64,000 bases of DNA, taken from assembly GCA_963811825.1 (NCBI GenBank), contig CAWESS010000007.1, positions 79,158 to 143,157 on the forward strand, given 5' to 3'. The notes beneath the pieces are model-generated. The model was not told where the DNA came from and searched no databases. It worked only from the letters and a program-made list of their open reading frames with translations. This document shows, in pieces, positions 51,791 through 60,928 of the stretch (positions are counted from its first letter, which is position 1; every line of letters begins with the position of its first letter). Position numbers and translations under genes: made by a program. The stretch is from Fodinibacter sp963811825. Its GTDB lineage: Bacteria > Actinomycetota > Actinomycetes > Actinomycetales > Dermatophilaceae.

Positions 51791-53797
51791 CTACCAGCTG
51801 CCGCCGGACGAGCCGCCGCCACCGCCACCGCTGAAGCCACCGCCGCCGCTGAACCCGCTGGACCCCGACGACCCCGGGGTCGAGACGAACGTGCCGGCCG
51901 CAACCGTGGAGAACGAGTCCATGCTCGACGCGACGTCCGAGAAGCCGCCGGCCCCCCAGTCGCCGACGTACCAGGTCGGGCTCGCGACGACGTGGCCCGC
52001 CGCAGCCGCCGCCGCTGCCACCTGCTCGAAGGTTGTGGCCCACCGGTCGGCCAGACCGAACACGATGGCGTAGGGCAGGAAGCGGCTGAAGACGTCCTGT
52101 GCCTCCTCCCACCTGATCTGGTTGGCCTCGGCGGTCGCGATGTACCGCTCGAACCCGCGGGACTGCGCCAGCATCGCCGAGCCCCGTGCGGTGCGAGCCG
52201 CCATCCGCTTGCCCATCGCACGGACGAGGAACCCGGTCACCACCCCGCCACCGACGAGGAACCAGGCCGGGGAGAGCGGGAACCCCGAGTCCGCGAACAC
52301 CGCGGACATCGGGCGGGCGATGAAGAGCCCGAAGAAGACCGACCCGAAGATCAACAGCGACCCCAACCCCATCCAGCCGGCGCGGGCTCGCTCGGGGCTG
52401 CGACGGAACCAGCCACGCTCGACGACCTCTTCGTACATGAGTCGCTCGACGGCATCCAGCGTGGGCTTGAAGCGGTTCTTCAGCTGCGACAGGGCCACCC
52501 GAGTGCCACCGGCGAAGATGGAGTCGAGCAGCACCTGCTCGTAGGGGGCCAGCGGAACGGCGGATGCCGGTGGGGCGGTGCGGGTGAGCACCCAGTCGTC
52601 CGTGCGGAAGACACCGCGGTCGTCGCGGGAGATCGTCAGGTGGCCGCGTACGGCAAGGTCGACGAGGGTGGCGGTGATGTCGACGAGGTTGACCTCCTCG
52701 TCGAGGATCGTGCCGGCCATGCCCGGCTGGACCCCCTCGGGCGGCGTGAACTGCACCGCCACGGTGGGAGCGCGCCCGCCGACGACGACGGGGACGCCGT
52801 CGCCGACCCCGGGGGTCAGCCCCGGGGTGAGGCCGGCGTACTGCTCGTCGCGCCCCCGGGTCCACACGAGCAGCCCCATGAGCGATCCGGCCAGCAAGGG
52901 CCCGAGGACCCCGAGCCCCATGGCCAGCCACCCCAGGGCTCGCGCCTGGTCGGGCGAGACGGGCGAACCTGCCTCGGCCTCCGCGTCCCCGTCGCGCAGG
53001 TCGGGCGCCAGGTCCCCGAAGGCGTCACGCGGGTAGGACGTGAGCACGCTCATGCCCTCGCGAGCGGCGAGGTCAGGTGCGCTGAACGTCGAGGTGTCCC
53101 CGGCCTGCGCGTCGCACGGGGTCGTCGAGCCGAACTCGCCGTAGAAGCACGCTGCCCGGGTGGCGGGGACCGGCCCCGTGATCGAGGCGCGGACCGCCTT
53201 CTGCGGAAACCCGTTGGAGGCGTCGACGACGTTGTAGTAGAACTCCGCCGTGCCGTCACCGATGTCGTTGACGATGTGGGCGAGCCGGAACCGCACGACG
53301 TAGTCGGCACTTCCCGTGATGGTCTGCGACGGGCTGCCGATCCTGATCTGGCGGAAGGCCCCCATGTCGGAGATCGAGATGTCCGTCGGCGCTCCGGACG
53401 GCGAGGTGACCGACACCCCGGAGAGCTCGTAGTAGCGGTACTGCGTGTCACTGTCCTGGTAGCCGGCGCGGACCTTGACGTTGCGCAGGATGCCGTGGCG
53501 CTCCTCGCCGTCGGGGAACCGCCAGCGGATCGTCTCGGTGACCAGCACCGAGCCGTCGGGGTCGACGTCGAACTGCGTGGAGAGCGAGTCGGCCTGCTCC
53601 TCGGCCGGCAGGGCCGCAGCCGGAGCCCAGGCCTGCAGCGCCGGCAGCGGGGCGGGCTCGGCCATGGGCGACGCGGTTGGTGCTGCGAGTGCGAGGGGCG
53701 CGACGAGCACGGCCGCGATCACGGCATACGCAGCCGCCCAGAGCACGGACAGCACGACAGGGCGTCGGCTCCCGCGGCGGCCGCGGCTGCCGGTCAC
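51791..53797 (-). CDS. DUF2207 membrane protein (YciQ-like)
   Basis: A 668-residue membrane protein. A signal/first helix (VVLSVLWAAAYAVIAAVLVAPLALA) leads into a large extracytoplasmic DUF2207 domain (FDVDPDGSVLVTETIRWRF, YRYYELSGVSV, ADYVVRFRLAHIV), then a helix (LGWLAMGLGVLGPLLAGSLMGLLVW), a cytoplasmic domain with a winged-helix-like DITATLVDLAVRGHLTI, two more helices, and a Gly/Ser-rich end (GGGGFSGGGGGGSSGGSW). This matches the family fully. Function unknown. It starts one base after the smpB stop on the same strand. Confidence 0.85.
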   Translation of the reverse strand: MTGSRGRRGSRRPVVLSVLWAAAYAVIAAVLVAPLALAAPTASPMAEPAPLPALQAWAPAAALPAEEQADSLSTQFDVDPDGSVLVTETIRWRFPDGEERHGILRNVKVRAGYQDSDTQYRYYELSGVSVTSPSGAPTDISISDMGAFRQIRIGSPSQTITGSADYVVRFRLAHIVNDIGDGTAEFYYNVVDASNGFPQKAVRASITGPVPATRAACFYGEFGSTTPCDAQAGDTSTFSAPDLAAREGMSVLTSYPRDAFGDLAPDLRDGDAEAEAGSPVSPDQARALGWLAMGLGVLGPLLAGSLMGLLVWTRGRDEQYAGLTPGLTPGVGDGVPVVVGGRAPTVAVQFTPPEGVQPGMAGTILDEEVNLVDITATLVDLAVRGHLTISRDDRGVFRTDDWVLTRTAPPASAVPLAPYEQVLLDSIFAGGTRVALSQLKNRFKPTLDAVERLMYEEVVERGWFRRSPERARAGWMGLGSLLIFGSVFFGLFIARPMSAVFADSGFPLSPAWFLVGGGVVTGFLVRAMGKRMAARTARGSAMLAQSRGFERYIATAEANQIRWEEAQDVFSRFLPYAIVFGLADRWATTFEQVAAAAAAAGHVVASPTWYVGDWGAGGFSDVASSMDSFSTVAAGTFVSTPGSSGSSGFSGGGGFSGGGGGGSSGGSW

Positions 53798-54277
53798 TCA
53801 GTCCTCGCCGCGGGTGCGTGCGGACATGGCCCGGTCGGCCTCGCGGTTGTCCTGGCGCTCGCGCAGAGCCTGTCGCTTGTCGTAGTTCTTCTTGCCCTTG
53901 GCCACCGCGAGCTCGACCTTGGCCCGGCCGTCCTTGAAGTAGAGCGACAGGGGCACCACCGTGTGCCCGGTCTCTCGCGTCGCCTGGAGGATCTTGTTCA
54001 GCTCGCGGCGGTGCAGCAGGAGCTTGCGTCGGCGGCGCGGGGTGTGGTTGTTCCAGGTGCCGTTGAAGTACTCGGGGATGTGCACGCCCTCGAGCCAGAG
54101 GTCGTCGTCGCGGTCGAACCCCGCCCAGCCGTCCACGAGCGAGGCCCGCCCCATCCGCAGTGCCTTGACCTCGGTGCCCATCAGCACGAGGCCCGCCTCG
54201 TACGTGTCCTCGATGAGGTAGTCGTGACGGGCCTTGCGGTTGCTCGCGACGAGCTTTCGTCCGGTCTCCTTGGCCAC
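53798..54277 (-). CDS. smpB: SsrA-binding protein
   Basis: A 159-residue tmRNA-binding protein for ribosome rescue. KLVASNRKARHDYLIEDTYEAG, TEVKALRMGRASLVDGWAGF, NHTPRRRRKLLLHRREL and the basic C-terminal tail GKKNYDKRQALRERQDNREADR are all family marks. GTG 54277 (V-A-K-E-T-G) gives normal length. It lies 60 bp after the M23 gene in the ftsE-ftsX-M23-smpB order common in actinobacteria; ssrA is 18 kb away. Confidence 0.95.
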   Translation of the reverse strand: MAKETGRKLVASNRKARHDYLIEDTYEAGLVLMGTEVKALRMGRASLVDGWAGFDRDDDLWLEGVHIPEYFNGTWNNHTPRRRRKLLLHRRELNKILQATRETGHTVVPLSLYFKDGRAKVELAVAKGKKNYDKRQALRERQDNREADRAMSARTRGED

Positions 54278-54337
54278 GGGAGCGAGGTTACCGTCCGCGA
54301 GGGGGCAGACCCCACCCAATACCCGAAGCGCGCGGTG

Positions 54338-55711
54338 TCAGAGCCAGCGGCGGGGGTCGACGGGGTCGCCGTTCTGATGCGTCTCGAAGTGCAGGTGGCA
54401 GCCGGTGGAGAGGCCGGTGCTGCCCTCGTAGCCGATGATCTCGCCGCGCGAGACCTTGCCGCTGCGCTGGGCGTAGCCCTCCAGGTGCTTGTACACCGTC
54501 GCGAGGTGCTCGCCGCTCGACGATGCCGTGGTCGATCACGATTCGGTTGCCGGCGCCAGGTGCGTAGCCGGCGATGATGATCTCGCCCGGGGCGGCAGCG
54601 CGGACCGGCGTCCCGCACGGTGCCGCGTAGTCGCGGCCGGCGTGCAGCCGCCACACGCGGTCGATGGGGTGGAAGCGCATGCCGAACTCAGAGCTGACGC
54701 GGCCGCTCATCGGCCGGCTGAGGAGCCACCGCTGTCACCGTCGGAGGAGCTCGAGCCCCCGGGCGAGACGGGTCGACCGGCCTTGGCCGCAGCGGCTCGC
54801 CGCGCGGCCTCGGCCTTGGCAGCAGCCGCGGCCTTGCGGCGGGCCTCCGCCGCGCGCTTCACGAGGATGGCCTTCAAGCGTGCCTGCTCGGCCTGCATCG
54901 CACCGAGACGGGCCTTGTCGGCAGCGATCTCCGACTCGACGGCGGCTGCCTGGCTGGCCTGCTGAGCGGCCAGGGCGTCCAGCTCGGCCTTCGCACGGGC
55001 CGCGGAGTCGCGGGCGCTCTCGGCGGCGGCGAGCGCGGCCTCGGCACGCTTCTTCTTCTCGGCGGAGTCGGCGCGCAGCGCGGACAGGTGGTCCTCGAGC
55101 GCCGTCAGGCTGGCCTGCTCCGTGGCCAGGCGGTCGAGGGTCTCGCCCTGCACGTCCATGACGGTGTCGACGAGGGCGATGCGGTCGGCGAACTGCTGCG
55201 GGTTGGTGCTCGACAGCGCCATGTCGAGCTGACCGAAGCCCTGCTCCTGGTAGATCTGCGCGGCGAACTGGGCCACCCGGGCCCGGCCGGCCGAGACCTC
55301 CTTGACCGTCGCGTCGAGCTGCGCCTGGGCCTTCTCCTCGCTGGCGCGGGCGGCCTCGAGCTCCTGCGCCGCCACGGTGTTGGCCCGGTCTGCGGCCAGG
55401 GCCGCCGACTCGGCCTTCGCGAGCGCCGCCTGGGCTGCCGGCAGCTGGCTCTTCGTGGTCTGCAGGGCGATGTAGGCGTTGGAGAGCTCAGCCGAGGAGT
55501 CCTCGAGCACTTCGCGCAGCTTCTCGATCTGGGAGTCGACCTTGCGCTTCTCGGCCCCCGGGTCGGATGCCGTCGGCGCACCGGCGAGCGTCGTCGTCGG
55601 AACCGCTGTGGCCGAGGTGACCCCCAGGGCTGCGGCGCAGAGCAGCGCCGTCCCCACAGCGATCGCCCGGGGGTGGGCGCGGCTGATCGCCTCGCGGTCC
55701 TGTCGTCCCAT
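54338..55711 (-). CDS. FtsX-associated M23 peptidoglycan hydrolase with coiled coil (two frame breaks)
   Basis: A secreted cell-wall hydrolase or activator. From ATG 55711 (MGRQDREAISRA) a signal peptide is followed by a long coiled coil (residues about 50-290, rich in Ala/Glu/Gln/Lys), as in EnvC-type proteins. The frame breaks at 54708 (GGSSAGR then stop) and continues with PMSGRVSSEFGMRFHPI, the M23 domain, containing the zinc His in WRLHAGRDYAAPCG; a second break near 54525 leads to EHLATVYKHLEGYAQRSG and the catalytic GCHLHFETHQNGDPVDPRRWL, ending at TGA 54338. Context suggests FtsEX-regulated septal hydrolysis. Both breaks look like single-base losses or gains. Confidence 0.78.
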
Positions 55712-55803
55712 GATCACCATTGGTAACACGTTTCACACGGTCCGGGTGGAAACTCGCCACGAACAATCGGTGGACGGTCGAGGCGACCAGACCGGCGAAC
55801 CCG

Positions 55804-56709
55804 TCACACGCGCAGGTATCGGCGAAGGGTGGCCAGGCTCGTGAGCACCGCGACGGCGGTCACTCCGAGCAGCATCCAGGGCGCGAGCAGCCACACGTCG
55901 GTGGTGCCGATGAACGCCTGGCTGAGCGCGATCTGGCTGGCTCCCTCGTTGAAGACGAACTGCATGAGGGCGACGAGCAGCCCGACCGCCAACGAGACCC
56001 CGAGCACCGAGACGATGACCATCTCGGCGAGGAACGGCATCCGGATCGTCCAGTTCGAGGCTCCGACGAGTCTCATGATGCCGATCTCTCGACGTCTGAT
56101 GAACGCCGCTTGTCGGATGGTCGTGGCCATGAGCAGAGCCGCGCACGCGACCATCAACGCGGCGAGCAGCACCGCGAACGCGGTGATGTAGTTGATGATC
56201 GTGAAGAACTTGGACAGGACCTTCTCCTGGTCCTGGACGGTCGCGACCCCCGGCGCGCCCTCGAACTGACTGGTCACGACGGCATACTTCGTCGGGTCCG
56301 CGAGCTGCACGCGCAGGCTCTGCGGGATGTCACCGACCTGGACGTTCCCGGCGATGGGGCTGTTGCGGAACTGCTCCTTGAAGCGGTCGTAGGCCTCCTG
56401 CTCCGACTCGTAGAAGACCTCCTTGACCTCGGGCAGCGCCTCGAGCTGGTCCTGGATCGCGGTCTTCTGGGCCTCGGTGACGGCCCGGCCCTCGCAGTTG
56501 GGCTGCAGCGAGTCGGCCGTGCAGAGGTAGATCGACACCTGGATGCGGTCGTACCAGTAGCCCTTCATGGTGTCGGCCTGGCGCTGGGCGAGCAGGCCGA
56601 GCCCGAGCAGGAACATCGAGACCATCGTGACGAGCACGACCGAGATCGCCATGGACAGGTTGCGCCGGAGGCCGGAACGCACCTCGGAGAGCAGGAAGCG
56701 GGGCTGCAC
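55804..56709 (-). CDS. ftsX: Cell division protein FtsX
   Basis: A 301-residue membrane subunit of the FtsEX complex. Four helices are visible (MAISVVLVTMVSMFLLGLGLLAQ; INYITAFAVLLAALMVACAALLM; MVIVSVLGVSLAVGLLVALM; LLAPWMLLGVTAVAVLTSL) with an extracellular domain between the first two (residues about 45-165) and RRREIGIMRLVGAS, the FtsX signature. It would transmit ATPase-driven change to the M23 protein encoded next, at 55711. Three bp separate ftsE and ftsX. Confidence 0.95.
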   Translation of the reverse strand: MQPRFLLSEVRSGLRRNLSMAISVVLVTMVSMFLLGLGLLAQRQADTMKGYWYDRIQVSIYLCTADSLQPNCEGRAVTEAQKTAIQDQLEALPEVKEVFYESEQEAYDRFKEQFRNSPIAGNVQVGDIPQSLRVQLADPTKYAVVTSQFEGAPGVATVQDQEKVLSKFFTIINYITAFAVLLAALMVACAALLMATTIRQAAFIRRREIGIMRLVGASNWTIRMPFLAEMVIVSVLGVSLAVGLLVALMQFVFNEGASQIALSQAFIGTTDVWLLAPWMLLGVTAVAVLTSLATLRRYLRV

Positions 56710-56712
56710 GGC

Positions 56713-57408
56713 TCACACCTCCGCGGTGGGGTAGTAGGAGGCTTCCTGCTCGTCGCGCACGACGATGCCGTCCTCGAGCTGGATGACGCGGCGCCGCAGG
56801 TCGTTGACGATGTCGGCGTCGTGGGTGGCCATGACGATCGTCGTGCCGGTGCGGTTGATGCGGTCGAGCAGGCGCACGATGTCGAGGCTGATCGCCCGGT
56901 CGAGGTTGCCCGTCGGCTCGTCGCACAGCAGGATCTGCGGGCGGTTGACGACGGCGCGGGCGATGGCCACCCGCTGCTGCTCGCCACCGGAGAGCTGGTG
57001 GGGGAAGCGCTTCTCCTTGCCGGCCAGGCCCACCATCTCCAGGGTCTCGGGCACGAGCTGGCGGATGACGTGACCCGGCTTGCCGATCACCTGCAGGGCG
57101 TAGGCGACGTTCTCGTGGACCGTCTTGTTCGGCAGCAGGCGGAAGTCCTGGAAGACCGCACCCATCTCCCGGCGCAGCCGGGGCACCTGGCGCATCGCCA
57201 TCGTGTTGAGGTCGTGCCCCGCGACGAGGACCTTGCCCTCGGTCGCGGCCTCCTCGCGCAGCGCCAGGCGCAGCATCGTGGACTTGCCGGAGCCGGACGG
57301 CCCGACGACGAACACGAACTCGCCGCGGTCGATGTCGACACTGACGTCGTCGAGGGCTGCCCGGGTGGACCGAGGGTAGACCTTGGTGACCTTCTCGAAG
57401 CGGATCAT
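56713..57408 (-). CDS. ftsE: Cell division ATP-binding protein FtsE
   Basis: A 231-residue ABC ATPase. Walker A GPSGSGKST lies at residues 36-44, the Q-loop in VFQDFRLLPNKTV, the ABC signature LSGGEQQRVAIARA, Walker B ILLCDEPTGNLD and the switch His in ATHDADIV. It powers FtsX to control septal peptidoglycan hydrolases. Starts ATG 57408, after a hairpin-bounded gap from the TY-Chap gene, so ftsE probably has its own promoter. Confidence 0.96.
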   Translation of the reverse strand: MIRFEKVTKVYPRSTRAALDDVSVDIDRGEFVFVVGPSGSGKSTMLRLALREEAATEGKVLVAGHDLNTMAMRQVPRLRREMGAVFQDFRLLPNKTVHENVAYALQVIGKPGHVIRQLVPETLEMVGLAGKEKRFPHQLSGGEQQRVAIARAVVNRPQILLCDEPTGNLDRAISLDIVRLLDRINRTGTTIVMATHDADIVNDLRRRVIQLEDGIVVRDEQEASYYPTAEV

Positions 57409-57452
57409 GTCGGGGGTGTGGCCTCACGGGGGCGGACGACGGGGACGACGCA

Positions 57453-57483
57453 CTGGGGGTGCCGAACACACGCGGCACCCCAG
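57453..57483 (-). terminator. Hairpin between the prfB unit and ftsE
   Basis: CTGGGGGTGCCG pairs with CGGCACCCCAG (one bulge) around AACACACG, in the 57409-57572 gap. Confidence 0.65.
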
Positions 57484-57572
57484 ACAGGATAGGTCGCCAC
57501 CGTGAGGATGCCGGACAGTTGCCCACCGTTCGGCGGGTCACCTTCGCTGCTCGCTGTCGGGAGATCGGGTGC

Positions 57573-58053
57573 TCAGGTGGTTGCTCGAGCAGCCACGCCG
57601 GCACCCGACTCGGGGGTCGGCGCGAGCACTTCGACGAAACGTGGCGGTGACCATCTCGACGGCTCGCTCGGCGTCGTCGCGCGGGAGGAACGGACCCTGC
57701 GCGACGTCGTCGGGCCAGAAGCGGACGTAGTGGTCGCCGTCCCCTGGGCCGGGGTGGCGCCACCCGAGGGCGAGGAGCACGGCATCCTCGTCCGGCGAGA
57801 GCGGGAAGGTGCCGCCCAGCGCCTCGGCACCGACGCACTGCCCGCGCAGGTGGTCCTCGACCCGCTCGAGGCGCACCCACGGGGCGACGACCTCGTGCCG
57901 GGCGGGGATGAAGCCCCCGAACCTGCCCTTGCGCACCAGCGTCGGCCGGGCGTGCTCCTCGGATGCCGTGAGCGTCACCGACTCGCCGTCAGCGAGAGCG
58001 AGCACCCGCTCGAGGAGGCCGCGACCGGCATCCGGCCAGAGGAGCTCGCTCAT
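57573..58053 (-). CDS. TY-Chap/YbjN-like putative chaperone-type protein (frame break near 57640)
   Basis: A roughly 160-residue protein. MSELLWPDAGRGLLERVLALADGES and HEVVAPWVRLERVEDHLRG resemble TY-Chap-like domains seen near type III-like chaperones, and later FPLSPDEDAVLLALGW and HYVRFWPDDVAQ. At ACGTTTCG near 57640 the sequence probably has one extra T: in the other frame it ends sensibly as VEVLAPTPESGAGVAARATT at 57573, whereas the uncorrected frame runs to 57538 with a non-conserved arginine-rich tail. Function unknown. ATG 58053 follows the prfB stop by 2 bp, implying co-transcription. Confidence 0.6.
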
Positions 58054-58055
58054 GG

Positions 58056-59174
58056 TCAGCCCTCGGCGGCGGCCTTGTCCTGGCCGATCTGCCACCGGAT
58101 GCCGGCCTCGATGAACCCGTCGATGTCCCCGTCGAAGACGCCCGAGGTGTTGCCGACCTCGAAGCCGGTTCGCAGGTCCTTGACCATCTGGTACGGGTGC
58201 AGCACGTACGAGCGCATCTGCTCACCCCAGCTGGCCTTGACGTCGCCCGCGAGCTCCTTGCGCTCGGCGGCCTCCTCGGCCTTCTTGAGCAGCAGCAGGC
58301 GCGACTGCATGACCCGCAGGGCGGCGGCGCGGTTCTGGATCTGGGACTTCTCGTTCTGCATCGACACGACGGTGCCGGTGGGGATGTGCGTCATGCGCAC
58401 GGCGGAGTCGGTGGTGTTGACCGACTGTCCACCGGGGCCGCTGGAGCGGAAGACGTCGATCTTGAGCTCGTTCTCGGGGATCTCGATGGTGTCGGTCTGC
58501 TCGATGAGCGGCACGACCTCGACCGCGGCGAAGCTCGTCTGGCGGCGGCCCTGGTTGTCGAACGGGCTGATCCGCACGAGGCGGTGGGTGCCGCCCTCGA
58601 CGCTGAGGTTGCCGTAGGCGTAGGGCACGTCGACCTCGAAGGTGGCCGACTTCAGGCCGGCCTCCTCGGCGTAGGAGGTGTCCAGGACCTTCACGGGGTA
58701 GTGGTGGCGCTCGGCCCAGCGCAGGTACATCCGCATGAGCATCTCGGCGAAGTCGGCGGCATCGACGCCCCCGGCGCCGGCGCGGATCGTCACGACGGCG
58801 GCCCGCTGGTCGTACTCGCCCCCGAGCAGCGTGCGGACCTCGAGCTCTCCGACGGCCTTCTTGACGACGACGAGCTCGCGCTCGGCCTCTTGCAGGGTCT
58901 CGGCGTCGTTCTCCTCCTGGCCCATCTCGACCAGCGCCTCGAGGTCGTCGATGCGGGAGTCCATGCTCGTGACGCGCTCGTGCTCGGCCTTGGCGCGGGA
59001 GAGCCCGGAGGTCACGACCTGGGCCTTCTCCTGGTCGTCCCAGATGTGTGGGTCGGACGCCTGCTGCTCGAAGTCGGCGATGGTCGCCTCGAGCTTGGAC
59101 AGGTCGGTCACCTCACGCACGGACGACATGGTCGTGCGGAGGTCCTTGATCTCCTGGGAGAAGTCGACAGCCAC
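58056..59174 (-). CDS. prfB: Peptide chain release factor 2
   Basis: A 372-residue RF2 terminating translation at UGA and UAA. The recognition tripeptide SPF is in VRISPFDNQGRRQTSF, and the catalytic GGQ in VFRSSGPGGQSVNTTDSA. The N-terminal helices (FSQEIKDLRTTMSSVREV) are typical. The GTG at 59174 gives normal length; the region lacks the UGA programmed frameshift site found in many other bacteria. It leads the minus-strand run to ftsE-ftsX-M23-smpB. Confidence 0.95.
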   Translation of the reverse strand: MAVDFSQEIKDLRTTMSSVREVTDLSKLEATIADFEQQASDPHIWDDQEKAQVVTSGLSRAKAEHERVTSMDSRIDDLEALVEMGQEENDAETLQEAERELVVVKKAVGELEVRTLLGGEYDQRAAVVTIRAGAGGVDAADFAEMLMRMYLRWAERHHYPVKVLDTSYAEEAGLKSATFEVDVPYAYGNLSVEGGTHRLVRISPFDNQGRRQTSFAAVEVVPLIEQTDTIEIPENELKIDVFRSSGPGGQSVNTTDSAVRMTHIPTGTVVSMQNEKSQIQNRAAALRVMQSRLLLLKKAEEAAERKELAGDVKASWGEQMRSYVLHPYQMVKDLRTGFEVGNTSGVFDGDIDGFIEAGIRWQIGQDKAAAEG

Positions 59175-59224
59175 GAGGGTCAAGCCTACGCGAGTGCGCG
59201 GCGGCTGGCTTCCGGCGCCACCTC

Positions 59225-59257
59225 TGCCTCTTTTTGCCTCTGCCTCTGCCTCTGCCT
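59225..59257. repeat. Hexanucleotide TGCCTC repeat
   Basis: TGCCTC occurs in an interrupted run (one unit, a T5 run, then four units) in the prfB leader. On the minus strand these read GAGGCA, so they resemble repeated ribosome-site-like sequence just outside the prfB start. Confidence 0.7.
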
Positions 59258-59365
59258 GAAGTTCTCCGTCACACCAGTGACGGCGGGGAACTTCCCCGCG
59301 GGCGGAGAAATATGTCCGCCACCATCCAACTTCTCCGACACCACAGTGACGGCGGAGAAGTTCCG
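59258..59365 (+). repeat. Dispersed double-hairpin repeat, copy 2
   Basis: Begins GAAGTTCTCCGTCACACCAG and ends GTGACGGCGGAGAAGTTCCG, with a central AGAAATATGTCCG spacer. It matches the reverse complement of 28626-28733 along its whole length, including both palindromes and the spacer. Here it is intergenic, between prfB and the Tad cluster. Confidence 0.8.
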
Positions 59366-59399
59366 ACGGTCGCTCGGACCGCGGGGCCATGCGGGGGCC

Positions 59400-59858
59400 T
59401 CAGGGTTCGAGGTCGGCGCGGGCGCTGGACTCCACGGAGATGCGGATGCTCACCCCGAGCTCACGCAGGGCCGACCCGATCATCGGCAGCTCAGCCTCCC
59501 CGGTCAGCGCCACGACGGCCGTTCGCCCGTCCGGGGTGCCGGTGCCGGGACCGAGCCTCCACGCGAGGATGCTGCCCGGCCGCGGGCGGCTGCCGACGTA
59601 GTCCGCCGCTCGCTCGCGCACCGTGGCGTTCGACAAGGGCACGGAGGTCTTCACTCCCCTGGTGTAGGCCGAGTCGTCCAGTCCGTTGGCCGCGCTCAGG
59701 GCGGCTCCGTCGGCCACGTCCAGCAGTCGCATGCGCGACAGGTGGGCCGAGGTGACGGCGATCGTCCCGGCGATGAGGAGGATCGCGATGACCGTGAGCC
59801 CGACGATGAAGATGCTGATCGACCCCCGCTCGTCGTGGAGGTTTCGAGCACTGGTCAT
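59400..59858 (-). CDS. TadG-like (Tad pilus) membrane protein
   Basis: A 152-residue protein of the Tad type II-related secretion locus. HDERGSISIFIVGLTVIAILLIAG is the TadE/TadG-type N-terminal helix with preceding charged ERG; LRLLDVADGAALSAANGLD follows as in the TadG DUF2134 portion. It lacks the large C-terminal von Willebrand domain of long TadG proteins, so it is the short Actinobacterial form. ATG overlaps the upstream gene by ATGA. Confidence 0.72.
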   Translation of the reverse strand: MTSARNLHDERGSISIFIVGLTVIAILLIAGTIAVTSAHLSRMRLLDVADGAALSAANGLDDSAYTRGVKTSVPLSNATVRERAADYVGSRPRPGSILAWRLGPGTGTPDGRTAVVALTGEAELPMIGSALRELGVSIRISVESSARADLEP

Positions 59859-60310
59859 GGCAGGCCCCGGAACCGGTCGACCGTGGACAGGTGGCTCGCG
59901 GAGACGGGCAGCGACATGGGCACCACCTCGCGCACGAATGCCGGGATGAGTGGGAGCGGCACGCGGACGGTGGCCGTGGTCTCGACCCGACCGTCGGGCC
60001 GCAGGCACGGGCTGCCGTCGCACGCGATGCTCAGCCGCCCGTTGTCCTCGAACGAGTGGTCGAGGAAGGCGATCCGCGCGGCGGCCTGCGCGCGACCCGG
60101 GGCAGCCTCCCCACTCTCCGCCGTGACGTAGGCGCGGCCGGCCTCGCGGGCTGCCTGGCTCACGGCGAACGACCCTGCCTGCAGCCTGGCCATCATCATC
60201 ACGAGGTAGATGAGCGGGATGAGCATGAGAACCGCCAGCACGACGAACTCGACGACAGCGGTTCCCCGTTCGTCGCGCGGCACCCGCTCCACGGCGACCC
60301 GGTGGCTCAC
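59855..60310 (-). CDS. TadE-family pseudopilin
   Basis: A 151-residue pseudopilin. RDERGTAVVEFVVLAVLMLIPL is the type IV pilin-like N-terminus with the Glu near +5 of the processed helix; AAREAGRAYVTAESGE is the usual TadE second element. A short cysteine pair (CDGSPC) lies in the C-terminal half. It overlaps neighbours on both sides by 4 bp, so all are translated from one message. Confidence 0.8.
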   Translation of the reverse strand: MSHRVAVERVPRDERGTAVVEFVVLAVLMLIPLIYLVMMMARLQAGSFAVSQAAREAGRAYVTAESGEAAPGRAQAAARIAFLDHSFEDNGRLSIACDGSPCLRPDGRVETTATVRVPLPLIPAFVREVVPMSLPVSASHLSTVDRFRGLP

Positions 60311-60687
60311 TGTGCCTCCAGGAACGCCCGGCCGACGATGTCGAGCTGGTCGCTGGGGCCGAGGAGACCGATGACGGGAATCGGCGCCACCACCCGCACC
60401 TCCACGACTCGCACCCCGTCGACGACGCTCTCTCTGGCGCTGACCTTGCGGGCGTACTCCGGCGAGAGCGACTGGCTGATGAGCGACTGGGTGCGGGCGA
60501 CGCCCTGACCGGGCACGGCATCCAGCCTGGCTCCCAGTCGCGCACCCTCGGAGGCGCAGGAGATCAGCGTGTTGCGCGTGTGCAGCGTCAGGCCCAGCTG
60601 GAAGACCGCGAGGAAGAGCACGACCACGAGGACGGAGACCATGACGAAGTCCGCCACGGCAGCGCCCCGCTCGTCGTGGTTCCGCAT
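60307..60687 (-). CDS. TadE-family pseudopilin
   Basis: A 126-residue second pseudopilin: HDERGAAVADFVMVSVLVVVLFLAV is the hydrophobic N-terminal helix, with SCASEGARLGARLDAV as in TadE. It begins 9 bp after the pilin gene and overlaps the next TadE by GTGA. Confidence 0.8.
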   Translation of the reverse strand: MRNHDERGAAVADFVMVSVLVVVLFLAVFQLGLTLHTRNTLISCASEGARLGARLDAVPGQGVARTQSLISQSLSPEYARKVSARESVVDGVRVVEVRVVAPIPVIGLLGPSDQLDIVGRAFLEAQ

Positions 60688-60696
60688 CGTGGGTCG

Positions 60697-60906
60697 TCAG
60701 CCCGTCACGGAGGACAGCGCGTTCTGGAACATCGAGATGAGCTGGCCCTTGGCCACGACCCACAGCGCGGTCACGAGGCCGGCGGTCATCAGGGTGATGA
60801 GGACCCAGCCCGGGACGTCGCCGCGCTCGGATCTGCGGACACCCCGGGTGAGGAGTTGACGGGTCGGGACGAACAGTCGTGCGGGCAGGCTGCGGGTGAT
60901 CGACAT
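60697..60906 (-). CDS. Flp-like minor pilin
   Basis: A 69-residue protein with a basic N-terminal leader, RRSERGDVPGWVLITLMTAGLVTALWVVAKG, and a short C-terminal end. The ERG-x-hydrophobic helix fits an Flp-type pilin, with processing probably before the helix. Its position between the TadC-like gene and the TadE genes is the standard pilin location. No prepilin peptidase gene is in the window. Confidence 0.7.
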   Translation of the reverse strand: MSITRSLPARLFVPTRQLLTRGVRRSERGDVPGWVLITLMTAGLVTALWVVAKGQLISMFQNALSSVTG

Positions 60907-60928
60907 GGGTCGGTCCTTTCCGTTGGGG

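Noticed and set aside
51539..54577. A 1012-codon open frame antisense to DUF2207 and smpB
   Set aside because: High GC makes long antisense frames common; the two real genes on the other strand are clear.
59100..59180. Programmed frameshift in prfB
   Set aside because: The start region reads straight through without the in-frame UGA that drives RF2 frameshifting elsewhere.
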